From contig NZ_CP044399.1 of assembly GCF_008931805.1 (NCBI RefSeq), positions 2,963,370 to 3,027,369 on the forward strand: a stretch of 64,000 nt of DNA, in the 5' to 3' direction. This DNA is from Moritella marina ATCC 15381. Lineage in GTDB: Bacteria; Pseudomonadota; Gammaproteobacteria; Enterobacterales; Moritellaceae. A program made the position numbers and the translations under genes. Positions within the stretch are counted from its first letter, which is position 1. Each line of letters starts with the position of its first letter. Below are positions 9,390 to 17,550 of the stretch, piece after piece. Under the pieces are notes generated by a model. That model had not been told where the DNA came from, made no database searches, and saw nothing but the letters and a program-made list of their open reading frames with translations.

Positions 9390-10624
9390 TAGGGTTTTCT
9401 CTTAAAAAGCTGCTTAATTGAAAAGCGTGTAGGAGGCATATACTGTTGACCTAAAATCAAATCTGTAAGCTTATGGATCTTGTCCGACAAGGCGTTATCA
9501 AGCTGATAAATATGTTTACCTGCAATAATGTCTTTACTCGTACTTTTATTAAAACCACACACGACATCCACTTTTTGTCCTAAACACTTTTCAACTTCGG
9601 CGAGAGTGATTGTTGCAGACAGTTCCGGTCTAGTGTAGTTCATCACCAAAATGCACCTTAGCGGCGATCCTATTTTATCTAGCACAGAAATAATCCGTCC
9701 CGCTTCCCTGACACTCGATATACTAGGGTCAATGGTTAACACGAAAATATCGCATTCTTGCGAGACATAAATCAGATCCTTTTTACAGTTCACCGAACAC
9801 GATAAATCTTCCAAAATAAAATTATTCTGACTGGCTAATTCCGTGGAAAAAATGCGGACATATTCTTTCAGCTCTAATTCATTTAACTCAGGCGACTCGA
9901 TTGAAAGTACCGACAACATATCATTCAATTTTTTGGTCATGCTTGTGGCATAACTAAAGTCCATGTTGGCTGTCAATCCACCTTTTTGCACTGCGCGTTT
10001 TTCAAAGTCTGGGATACCTAAAAAAATATCGATATCGCCACCACTAAAGTGATGATCTACAACCACGCACGAGCTGTTTTTGAGATTACTTAAAATAAGT
10101 GCAACTTCACAGGTTAGCAGCGTCACCCCCGACCCGCCTTTGGTGCCCCAGAAAGCGACTTTCTTAGCGATTCGGTTTTTACCTAATCCCGCTTGTTGTT
10201 TACGGTTCTCATAAACGTGTTTAACAAAATCAACCAATTCCGCTTTAGTAATTGGCCAAAATAGGTAATAAAAACCCATGTTTTTTAAATTTCGAATTGT
10301 TGATATCGCGTCTTCACTACCAATAACAATCACCGAAGCATGGTTAGGTAGTAGATGCGAGATCCGCTCCATATCTTTAGCCACATCATTACTGCGGTTA
10401 AGATCAACAAGCACAACATCGATTAACGACTCTCTGACATGACGGCGGATATTTTCGTCGGTGTTTTCTAAAGTTGTAGGTGTCGTGAGTCCCTCAAAAC
10501 GAAAAGCTTCTTGGACCAATTCTTTACATTCTAATGTTTGATTGAATAATACTGCGGAGAAGGTATCTTGCTTTCCGACTGCGTCATCATTTTTTAATTT
10601 AAGTATATCAACAATATTAAGCAT
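9389..10624 (-). CDS. tadZ: TadZ/CpaE localisation ATPase
   Basis: The protein has 411 residues. Its N-terminal part (about 1-140) resembles a receiver-like domain (VVLVDLNRSNDV). The C-terminal part is a ParA/MinD-type ATPase with a deviant Walker motif, WGTKGGSGVTLLTC, in which the usual second lysine is replaced, as is common in TadZ. TadZ places the Tad machinery at the pole. TAATG overlaps join it to the lipoprotein gene upstream and to tadA downstream. Confidence 0.88.
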   Translation of the reverse strand: MLNIVDILKLKNDDAVGKQDTFSAVLFNQTLECKELVQEAFRFEGLTTPTTLENTDENIRRHVRESLIDVVLVDLNRSNDVAKDMERISHLLPNHASVIVIGSEDAISTIRNLKNMGFYYLFWPITKAELVDFVKHVYENRKQQAGLGKNRIAKKVAFWGTKGGSGVTLLTCEVALILSNLKNSSCVVVDHHFSGGDIDIFLGIPDFEKRAVQKGGLTANMDFSYATSMTKKLNDMLSVLSIESPELNELELKEYVRIFSTELASQNNFILEDLSCSVNCKKDLIYVSQECDIFVLTIDPSISSVREAGRIISVLDKIGSPLRCILVMNYTRPELSATITLAEVEKCLGQKVDVVCGFNKSTSKDIIAGKHIYQLDNALSDKIHKLTDLILGQQYMPPTRFSIKQLFKRKP

Positions 10625-11142
10625 TACGAATCCTTTGATGGACGGCTATCCAAGTCAGATTGATTCAATACGGCATCAGGACGGACCATCGACTTCCAGC
10701 GTGTCGAGTCCATTGAGCAACCTAAATCTCGGTTAAAAAAATAGCCCGATTGAGCAGAACGACAAATAGGCACTATCGCTTGATGATTGCTAATCTGAAC
10801 AACATAATCGAAACGCTGGTTAATCGGTTTCTTAACTCGAGTGATCGCGATAGTCATTGCATCAATACCTTGTCCATGCAATTTAGATTCAGCTTGTAAG
10901 GCGAAGTTGTACGCGGTATCAGTAGCAACGAATATCTCGACTTGACCAGATAAAATGCGCTCGTGTTGCTCAATAAAAAACGTATCCAACCGATGCTGAG
11001 CATCTTTATTCTTATTCAAATTTAATGACAAGGTATAATAGGTCGGCACGATATCTATATGAATACCACGTGTGCTTTCAGCTCGGTCTGCACACGCAGT
11101 TAACAACAGAGTACTCATCATTAATATTTTAAAAATTCTCAC
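10624..11142 (-). CDS. CpaD-like pilus assembly lipoprotein
   Basis: This is a 172-residue lipoprotein (signal ending LLTAC). It sits between the secretin and TadZ genes, where CpaD or RcpB is found in other tad loci. The central part matches the CpaD pattern only loosely. Four cysteines, one of them in the lipobox, suggest a disulphide in the mature protein. It overlaps rcpA by 4 bp (ATGA) and tadZ by 1 bp. The assignment rests mainly on position, length and signal. Confidence 0.7.
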   Translation of the reverse strand: MRIFKILMMSTLLLTACADRAESTRGIHIDIVPTYYTLSLNLNKNKDAQHRLDTFFIEQHERILSGQVEIFVATDTAYNFALQAESKLHGQGIDAMTIAITRVKKPINQRFDYVVQISNHQAIVPICRSAQSGYFFNRDLGCSMDSTRWKSMVRPDAVLNQSDLDSRPSKDS

Positions 11143-12455
11143 AGCTTAAACCCTCCATTTGATAGTAACTCGTCGGTCCATTGCGTTTGTGCAGTCGAGA
11201 AATTACGTTCAACCGCAAATAAACGCTTAAATGTGGTGGTTCTTTGGATCGTTGGTAATTGGATTTTTGCTGCACTGATCGGTTTAACCAGATTAACGGT
11301 AGCTACAATGACCAACTCAGTTTTATTGCGTGAAGTTTCTGTTTTTCTAAATAGCGCGCCTAAAATAGGGATTTCAGACAGTAAAGGTACTTTATTTAAC
11401 ATTTCTTTATCTTCCGTACTCAATAGTCCACCAAGCAGAAAACTCTGACCATCACCCAGTTCAACAGTCGTACTTGCTTTACGTGTTTTAAGTGCAGGTA
11501 TGTCATATGCGTACTGGGTATCTAAATTACTGACTTCAGGTTCAAGAGATAATCTAATTTTATTGTCTTGTAGTACTTCTGCAGAGACAGTCAATTTGAC
11601 ACCGTACTCTTTGTACGTCACCCTGGTTCCACCATCCTCCTGATAAATAACAGGTAATTCACCACCAACTAAAAATTCAGCTGACTCACCAGAGATAACC
11701 GACAAATTAGGTTCTGCTAATATTTGCCCTAATGAGTCATTACCTGATGCAGTGATCCAAGAAAAAACATCGCTACTTTCGCCTGTTACTAGGTTTTTCA
11801 TAAACTCTCCGGCAACGAAGTTTTGGTTAAGGATAGTGCCGTACTCAACACCAATATCTTCCAGAAAAGAGTGCGATACTTCTGCTATCGACAATTTAAC
11901 ATTGACCTGCTTAGTCATCGCCACTTCAAGTTCATTTAATACGCCCGTATACACTTTTTTCTTCAGATACAGCCTGGTCGTATCTTGATTTTTTGAATCA
12001 CTTAACGACGTTGAAACCAAATGTAAAATCTTATCAATAACATCTTGAGAAGACACTTTGCCACGTACCAAAATTTGTTTGCCCACATTGATGAGTCTCA
12101 CTTGCTGCTCTGGATATAAAGCACTAATTTGGTGACGAATATTGGTAAGATTTCGCGCCACGACTATTTTATAATTACGAATGCTTTGGCCATCTTCATC
12201 AAAGATAATCAAGTGTGTTTGGCTGCGTTTTTTAGCATAGATTATGACTTTGTGTTTATCGATAACTTGATAATCTGCAATACTGGGATCGCTAATAAAA
12301 ACAGTCCCTATTTCAGCCTTAGTGGTAACGGTATGTGCATCACCATTATCGATATAAATCCATTCCGCAGAATATGAATAATGAGGTAATGAGAATAAAC
12401 ATAATACGATGAGTATCTTCAATAGCAGGGGTGTCTGAACACTTATATTAGTCAT
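11139..12455 (-). CDS. rcpA: RcpA/CpaC outer-membrane secretin
   Basis: The protein has 438 residues with a signal peptide ending near SYSA. An N-terminal pilus/secretin N0 domain (about 35-110, VFISDPSIADYQV) and a BON-like segment lead into the secretin core (about 230-405), with GGELPVIYQEDGG and the closing VPLLSEIPILGALFRK motif. This forms the outer-membrane pore for the Flp pilus. It is the fourth gene of the operon and directly abuts rcpC. Confidence 0.93.
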   Translation of the reverse strand: MTNISVQTPLLLKILIVLCLFSLPHYSYSAEWIYIDNGDAHTVTTKAEIGTVFISDPSIADYQVIDKHKVIIYAKKRSQTHLIIFDEDGQSIRNYKIVVARNLTNIRHQISALYPEQQVRLINVGKQILVRGKVSSQDVIDKILHLVSTSLSDSKNQDTTRLYLKKKVYTGVLNELEVAMTKQVNVKLSIAEVSHSFLEDIGVEYGTILNQNFVAGEFMKNLVTGESSDVFSWITASGNDSLGQILAEPNLSVISGESAEFLVGGELPVIYQEDGGTRVTYKEYGVKLTVSAEVLQDNKIRLSLEPEVSNLDTQYAYDIPALKTRKASTTVELGDGQSFLLGGLLSTEDKEMLNKVPLLSEIPILGALFRKTETSRNKTELVIVATVNLVKPISAAKIQLPTIQRTTTFKRLFAVERNFSTAQTQWTDELLSNGGFKL

Positions 12456-13274
12456 TTATTTTATCACCATATTATTGCCACGCATTTCGGTCACCGATTT
12501 AAAATCAGGTAACACATCTCCAGCATCGGCCTTTAAATCTGCAGCTGAAAAATCACCTATAGATTTGTGTATTTCTATCTCCGCAATACGCTTCGCGACC
12601 GTTAATATCGCCACTTGTTTGCGCGTCAATTCCAAGACAATATCGACATTCGCAGAGCTCGGTTCTAACTCACCACTAATAATCTGAGTTTGTTGGATGA
12701 CTTTAATCACTTTGATATTCATCATCACCGGAGTTACTCCGATCATTCTTGCTTTTTTTGACAATTCTGAACCGACCTCAATACTCATTTGATATTGCGG
12801 TAGTGTTAGTGCAACCAAGTCAACTCGCATGTTATTACTGACAGTACCGCCGACGACGGATTTAGCAGGTACGCTCAACACATAAGGCACTTGACCAGGG
12901 GCCAAAACAACGTCTATATAGGCATCATGTTGTGGCGGCACCAGCATGTCAGGAAAAAACAACGTGCCCTGAACCTGATCTTGTCGATAAACTGCACCGG
13001 AGGTGAAATTAATATTCACATCGGTATAAATACCTCGTTTATTCGCATCGACTTGCACTAAATACTGAACGTCAAAATCACTACGTTTAACCAATGTCCC
13101 ACGTTGTACATCCTCTTTCAGCCACCACGTTTTAATTTTAACTACGGGGGCAATATTCTCTGCCAGCGGAATATTAGGCAGATCCTTTTCGATATGACTG
13201 AGACTGTCAGCAATACCATATAAGCCAAGGATAATTAACCCTATAGCAAGACTTAAAATGATTTTAGACTTCAT
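12456..13274 (-). CDS. rcpC: RcpC/CpaB pilus assembly protein
   Basis: This 272-residue protein has one N-terminal TM helix and a SAF-like beta-clip domain (VKRSDFDVQYLV), followed by the Flp-assembly CpaB region. Such proteins work with the secretin in the periplasm or outer membrane. It abuts rcpA with no gap and follows tadV by 9 bp. The length is usual for the family. Confidence 0.88.
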   Translation of the reverse strand: MKSKIILSLAIGLIILGLYGIADSLSHIEKDLPNIPLAENIAPVVKIKTWWLKEDVQRGTLVKRSDFDVQYLVQVDANKRGIYTDVNINFTSGAVYRQDQVQGTLFFPDMLVPPQHDAYIDVVLAPGQVPYVLSVPAKSVVGGTVSNNMRVDLVALTLPQYQMSIEVGSELSKKARMIGVTPVMMNIKVIKVIQQTQIISGELEPSSANVDIVLELTRKQVAILTVAKRIAEIEIHKSIGDFSAADLKADAGDVLPDFKSVTEMRGNNMVIK

Positions 13275-13283
13275 AGAAGTTTC

Positions 13284-13745
13284 CTAAATGGAAGCTGCGA
13301 TACCAAATAAACAGCCAACACAAATAGCGAAACCATAAGGTACTCCTCGTGTATAGAGTTGATTTTGGGACCATGAAAAAAATACAAGTAGCATCGCTTG
13401 TAGCCCACCAATAACAGCAATTAACATGATGGTTATCGGTAAATAATTCGGCGCAATCGCTATTGAAAAAGCAAAAAACAGTTTTGCATCACCGCCACCT
13501 ATGATGCCTAATCGATTCATAATAAACCCACCAACTAAAGTGGATATGGTATAGAGTACCGAGCACGCGGCTGAATATGGCGCTACATACAGCATACTGA
13601 TATAGCGATCGCTATGAATAAAAATAACAACGCACAATACAAATACACACACGCAATTAAAATTCGATATATGTCTTCGATTCGCATCAGATATCCAGAT
13701 AAACACAGATAATGTGGCTAGCAATAGCCACACATACAAAAGCAT
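13284..13745 (-). CDS. tadV: TadV/CpaA prepilin peptidase
   Basis: This 153-residue polytopic aspartic peptidase (type IV prepilin peptidase family, A24) lacks the N-methyltransferase domain, as in CpaA. The catalytic GxGD motif is visible as IGGGDAKLFFAF, and a first aspartate lies near the end of the first helix (WISDANRR). It cleaves the Flp prepilin and the TadE/TadF pseudopilins. It lies 12 bp after the pilin gene. Confidence 0.9.
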   Translation of the reverse strand: MLLYVWLLLATLSVFIWISDANRRHISNFNCVCVFVLCVVIFIHSDRYISMLYVAPYSAACSVLYTISTLVGGFIMNRLGIIGGGDAKLFFAFSIAIAPNYLPITIMLIAVIGGLQAMLLVFFSWSQNQLYTRGVPYGFAICVGCLFGIAASI

Positions 13746-13757
13746 ACTTAGTTCTTA

Positions 13758-13970
13758 TTAGGTGTTAGGTTCATTGGCAGCGCTAATATTGTCCGTGACC
13801 GTCGTCATAGCGGCTGTTAATGATTCGCGTAAAGCACCATTGAATACCGCTAAAACAATTGATGAAATAGCAACACCGATAATTGCATATTCAATCGCAG
13901 TTACACCGCGTTGATCTTTTTTAAATTCTTGTAGTGCAACCGCTGATTTTACATATAATTTAGTGATCAT
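13758..13970 (-). CDS. flp: Flp-family type IVb major pilin
   Basis: This is a 70-residue prepilin. Its leader ends at the processing site KKDQRG, followed by VTAIEYAIIGVAISSIVLAV, the hallmark Flp motif with Glu5 and Tyr6. A short hydrophilic tail follows. It is the first gene of the tad locus. The 234-bp region between it and the divergent dsbA-like gene (13971-14204) must carry the tad promoter; I do not see a clear -35/-10 pair there. Pilin genes are usually the most highly expressed of the operon. Confidence 0.93.
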   Translation of the reverse strand: MITKLYVKSAVALQEFKKDQRGVTAIEYAIIGVAISSIVLAVFNGALRESLTAAMTTVTDNISAANEPNT

Positions 13971-14222
13971 CTTGTCTACCCTATTAATAAAATTATTATG
14001 AAATGGTTATATTCATTTCTGTTATAGCCCCTAATCAAGGCGTTACTTATTTAAACAAAAATCAAATGAAATACACACTAAGGAAAGTTAAGGCTAATTA
14101 AGAGCTTGTAGGATACTGCGCTTACACTCTCTTAAAGACAGGTCATTATTGATTACTTAAACTCTAGGTGCGATCAACGATGAAATAGCAATAACGAGGA
14201 CACAATGAAAGGAGTAAATGCA

Positions 14223-14837
14223 ATGATGAAACCAGCATATTCAATAATAAAATCGATGTTTGTCGCATTGATATTATGTCAGGCAGTTAGCGTTTACGCT
14301 GCCCCGACGGAAGGTAATCATTACGATAAGATTACAAATAATTTCACTGAAGAGAGCCTTGGTGTAGAGAAGTTTTTTTCATTAACCTGTAGACCTTGCT
14401 TGAGTCTAAGTAGGATGTTGCCTAGCATCAGCAAACAGAGTCAACAGACTATCTATAAAACGCACGTCATATTCAATGATACCACGCACGCAGCAGCAAC
14501 TATCTATTACTCTGCGGCTATTCAAAGTGAAACACTACCTGATCGGTTTATCAGTGAACTGTTTCTCCTTACGCAAGCGAATGCCCCCGTTAATGGAACA
14601 ACCTTAACGGGCTTGTTTAACCGATATCAACTAGTACCAATAAATAAATTAACTCCAGAGCAGCATGCTCAAGTAGAGACTCAACTACTGCGCGCCGAAA
14701 AGCTCACAGCACAAGCCAGCATAATGCAAATACCAACGATCATTGTAAATGGTCAATATCAGATAAATATGCGTGCACATAAGTCACTTACTGAATTGTC
14801 AGACACAATTAAACAGCTCGTTGATTTACCAAGCTAA
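14223..14837 (+). CDS. DsbA-like periplasmic thiol-disulphide protein
   Basis: A signal peptide (about residues 1-27, ending VSVYA) precedes a DsbA-type thioredoxin fold. The redox motif is CRPC in KFFSLTCRPCLSL, and the cis-proline loop is QIPTIIVNG. The length fits DsbA. ATG 14223 is chosen because AAAGGAG lies 7 bp upstream; an ATG at 14205 with a weaker site is the alternative. It is divergent from flp. CRPC is unlike the CPHC of classical DsbA, so redox potential and client may differ. Helping oxidise Tad lipoproteins or pseudopilins with several cysteines is a guess from position. Confidence 0.8.
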   Translation: MMKPAYSIIKSMFVALILCQAVSVYAAPTEGNHYDKITNNFTEESLGVEKFFSLTCRPCLSLSRMLPSISKQSQQTIYKTHVIFNDTTHAAATIYYSAAIQSETLPDRFISELFLLTQANAPVNGTTLTGLFNRYQLVPINKLTPEQHAQVETQLLRAEKLTAQASIMQIPTIIVNGQYQINMRAHKSLTELSDTIKQLVDLPS

Positions 14838-14856
14838 GGTATTGGTATTGGTATTG
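14838..14856. repeat. GGTATT hexamer repeat
   Basis: Three copies of the hexamer GGTATT follow directly after the stop codon of the dsbA-like gene. It is intergenic and I see no function, but it is one of several hexamer tracts in this window. Confidence 0.6.
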
Positions 14857-14898
14857 AAGTAAAAATATGATCGTACAAGTGGTAATAACTCTGTATTC

Positions 14899-14935
14899 CC
14901 CTTATGCTATTTAGTACGAATAATTAGCATAAGGG
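14899..14935. terminator. Bidirectional hairpin between dsbA-like and histidine kinase genes
   Basis: An 11-bp perfect inverted repeat, CCCTTATGCTA / TAGCATAAGGG, surrounds a 15-nt loop between two convergent genes. The U-run is weak, so this is a likely but not certain terminator. Confidence 0.6.
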
Positions 14936-14950
14936 AAAATCGATTTATGA

Positions 14951-16177
14951 TTAGCGATTCATAACAATAGTAACCTGACCACCGCGTTCATGATTATCAA
15001 GAATAACTCTGCCGTCTAATAACTTCGTCAATTCAAGAATCAATACGAAACCAATACCAAAGCCATCTTTACTCAAGATATTAGTGATATCACCATTATT
15101 AAACGCCGATATTATTTGCGCTGAAAAACCCTTACCGTCATCCTTTACTCTCACTACATCATGATGTAAATAAGCGGTAAATGAAATCCCAATCGTTTCA
15201 TTGGCATAACGCTCGGCATTAGACAATATGTTAAGAAATAACACGCGGAGTAGTTTTTTATCACTGCAAATTATTTGGTTACAGTTAAAGAGTTCGAATT
15301 TTTTTCGACCACCAAATGTGGCGATAGTAAGGTCTAACACATCGGTGAAATTAATGTTTTCTTGAGACTGCACGACTTCTTTATTCAACAATTTAAACAA
15401 GTGGAGACTACTTTCACATAAGGTGTTTAAGCTGCAAACTTGCGTGTCTAAACGTGCTAACAGAAAGTCATTATTACCTTGGTGTGATACTAATATATCG
15501 CTGGTTAACTGAATCGCAGCCAAGGGAGTCCGAATGTCATGGGGTAACGTGGCATAGAGCATCTTTTGCTTAGTCATAAGTTCATCAATCGTATTCGCCA
15601 TTTTGTGCTGATTGCGAATTAGACTACGAATAGACTCAGGACCGACTTCTTCGACCCTATTTTTAAACTTGCCTTCAGCATAGCTTTCCGACAACACATG
15701 CAGAGACACAATACCCTTGCTCCATGTCCGCAGTGATATTAACAAAATAACTAACGTACAAAACACCTGGATAGCATCATCAATTAACTCAATGCTTTTA
15801 AGCTCATTAACGATGGCATCATTGGCGTAAGCCTCGCTATTAAACGTCGCGCGAATAAACTTTGCATCATCATAACTGCGGGTAACCGAATGCAAATTAT
15901 TTTGAGAGGCATTGTCCAGACAATCTGCATCTGCATCTGCATCTGCATCTACATCTGCATCTACATCTGCATGACATTGAAACTCCCATATTGCGGTATC
16001 GCTATGCGCATGATTGTCGTGGTTGACGAAACCATTTATCACCATTTCGACACGGCTGAGATTAAGCTGTTCTACAAGTGCTTTTTTTTCAGGGGCTATG
16101 AATACTACTGAAATGCTAGCACTAACAATATAGCCTAACATTACCGAGGTAAATATCTGTGCGATAAATGTTTTCAT
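14951..16177 (-). CDS. Sensor histidine kinase with a DA-repeat in its periplasmic domain
   Basis: The 408-residue kinase has TM helices near 8-28 and 138-158. The periplasmic region between them contains a DADVDADAD-type acidic repeat (about residues 70-84). The cytoplasmic part has a HisKA H-box (LPHDIRTPLAAIQ) and a HATPase with N-box LNILSNAERYA, G1 VKDDGKGF and G2 DGFGIGFVL. All key residues are present. Its start overlaps the response-regulator stop as ATGA, so the two form an operon. The signal is unknown; an acidic patch could bind cations, but that is speculation. Confidence 0.88.
   Translation of the reverse strand: MKTFIAQIFTSVMLGYIVSASISVVFIAPEKKALVEQLNLSRVEMVINGFVNHDNHAHSDTAIWEFQCHADVDADVDADADADADCLDNASQNNLHSVTRSYDDAKFIRATFNSEAYANDAIVNELKSIELIDDAIQVFCTLVILLISLRTWSKGIVSLHVLSESYAEGKFKNRVEEVGPESIRSLIRNQHKMANTIDELMTKQKMLYATLPHDIRTPLAAIQLTSDILVSHQGNNDFLLARLDTQVCSLNTLCESSLHLFKLLNKEVVQSQENINFTDVLDLTIATFGGRKKFELFNCNQIICSDKKLLRVLFLNILSNAERYANETIGISFTAYLHHDVVRVKDDGKGFSAQIISAFNNGDITNILSKDGFGIGFVLILELTKLLDGRVILDNHERGGQVTIVMNR
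15925..15972. repeat. In-frame hexamer repeat (CTGCAT)n within histidine kinase gene
   Basis: About eight near-perfect copies of CTGCAT, with two CTACAT variants, encode the alternating Asp-Ala/Val stretch. The unit length is a multiple of three, so slippage would change repeat length without breaking the frame. Confidence 0.85.
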
Positions 16178-16869
16178 TGTTTTATGATGGAATGAGCGAG
16201 ATAAAAACCTTTGGCTCGTCTATTTTTGATCAGTTCAATACCGGGTAACTCAACACTCAATTTCTTCCTTAATGAAGAAATACGCATATAGATTGAGCGG
16301 TCTTCTTCGTGGTAACTAAACCCGTGAATTTTTTCAAATAAAACAGAGACGAGAACAGGCTGCCCAGCATCTGATAAAATTTCTAATAATTCGAATTCAG
16401 ACGGGATCAATTTTATCTGTAATTGATTATAAAACAAGCTCGACTCTTGCGTATTTAAATAAAGCTGATCACGGTTGCAACTCGTATCTTGTAATTCTTC
16501 CACCAAATAGTTATTCAGTTGGCGTTTGATTCGTTCACTTAATACCTTAGTTCTAATTGGTTTAGTAACATAATCGTCAGCGCCTAAAAGCAAGGAGTTT
16601 GTTTCCGTTAGTTCATTATCATTCGCGGTCATCATCACTATCGGCGCTGCAAACTTTTGCTCTTTTAATGCTTTCAGCACACTTAAGCCTGAAGTATGCG
16701 GAAGTTGTATATCAAGCAGTACGAGCTTGGGTTGTTTTTCTATAATAAATTCGACAGCACCTTCACCGGTATCAAGGCTGTCGATATCATAACCTTCGAT
16801 TGCAGAAAGAAAGTAGCACAACATTTCTCGCAATTGTTGATCATCTTCGATAATCACAATGTCTAACAT
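16174..16869 (-). CDS. OmpR/PhoB-family response regulator
   Basis: The receiver domain (about 1-115) shows the acidic pair EDD, the phosphorylation Asp in LVLLDIQLPHTSG, the switch Thr in IVMMTANDN and the Lys in DDYVTKPI. A winged-helix DNA-binding domain (about 130-230) ends RRAKGFYLAH. ATG 16869 is used rather than an upstream start at 16923 because MLDIVIIEDD is the usual N-terminus and AGGT lies at suitable spacing. It is the first gene of the two-gene operon. Targets are unknown; the tad locus next door is a candidate. Confidence 0.9.
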   Translation of the reverse strand: MLDIVIIEDDQQLREMLCYFLSAIEGYDIDSLDTGEGAVEFIIEKQPKLVLLDIQLPHTSGLSVLKALKEQKFAAPIVMMTANDNELTETNSLLLGADDYVTKPIRTKVLSERIKRQLNNYLVEELQDTSCNRDQLYLNTQESSLFYNQLQIKLIPSEFELLEILSDAGQPVLVSVLFEKIHGFSYHEEDRSIYMRISSLRKKLSVELPGIELIKNRRAKGFYLAHSIIKQ

Positions 16870-17121
16870 ATAATACCTATTTCTTTGATTTAAAAATAAA
16901 ATAATCGTTATTTTTAACGCCATGAATTGAGTCTAGTAACCAATACAATAACGCGCGCAATTAGATACCACTTTATTATAAAAAAATCATCATTAAACGA
17001 CTAAACATACCTTACATAATCGATAAAATAGCATAAACATCAATAAACCTCGAGACTAAGATACTAAAAGTATCTTTAAATACATGCATTATGCTACTTT
17101 TTTACTCATGCGCAAGCCTCC

Positions 17122-17268
17122 TTAATCACTCTCACTAAAACACAATGAACAATCCATATTGCCAGCGATGTCAGGATCACGGTAAAGGTAATCGAACTGA
17201 AACGATAGACAATAGAGAAGAATGCATCTTGTTGTCCAGGTTGAAAAGCTGTTGTGAGTGGCACCGCC
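17122..17268 (-). pseudogene. 3' fragment of a DUF2955 gene (decayed duplicate)
   Basis: About 145 bp match the last part of the DUF2955 gene at 19698-19850 nearly base for base, including the run encoding the end of the last membrane helix (tctcactaaaacacaatg, gccagcgatgt). No matching 5' part lies next to it. The homology stops near 17268, where transposase-derived sequence begins. It is not expected to make a product. Confidence 0.8.
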
Positions 17269-17274
17269 AGCGCG

Positions 17275-17481
17275 AGAGGCGTATTTCACATTCAAAATGT
17301 AAATGCCTTCGATAGTAGGCTTAAAGAATGGATGATCCGCTTCCATGGAGTGTCGACAAAATATCTCGGAAATTACTTGGCTTTGCGCCGAATGCTAGAG
17401 CGTTATCAAGGCAAAATGCAACCAACAGAATGTTTATTAGAAGCTGCTGGGCATTCACCGCAACAGTTTATTCACATATAA
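17275..17481 (+). pseudogene. C-terminal remnant of an IS1595-type (ISXO2-like DDE) transposase
   Basis: Translation gives [16 protein letters not shown] followed by [19 protein letters not shown]. This matches the C-terminal end of IS1595-family transposases, where the final DDE-domain stretch typically reads HxxxVNxxHSRLKxW...NGVxTKYLxNYL. Only about 65 residues remain, the catalytic core is gone, and I see no intact element ends. It is joined directly to the DUF2955 fragment. Confidence 0.7.
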
Positions 17482-17486
17482 CCATT

Positions 17487-17523
17487 AAAAAGCCATTAAG
17501 TGATGACACTTAATGGCTTTTTA
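17487..17523. terminator. Strong bidirectional terminator
   Basis: A perfect stem AGCCATTAAGTG / CACTTAATGGCT with a 4-nt loop is flanked by A-run and T-run. It lies just past the stop of the chemoreceptor gene (minus strand) and of the transposase remnant. Confidence 0.85.
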
Positions 17524-17550
17524 TTACATCTAATTTAATCAGATGAAAGG

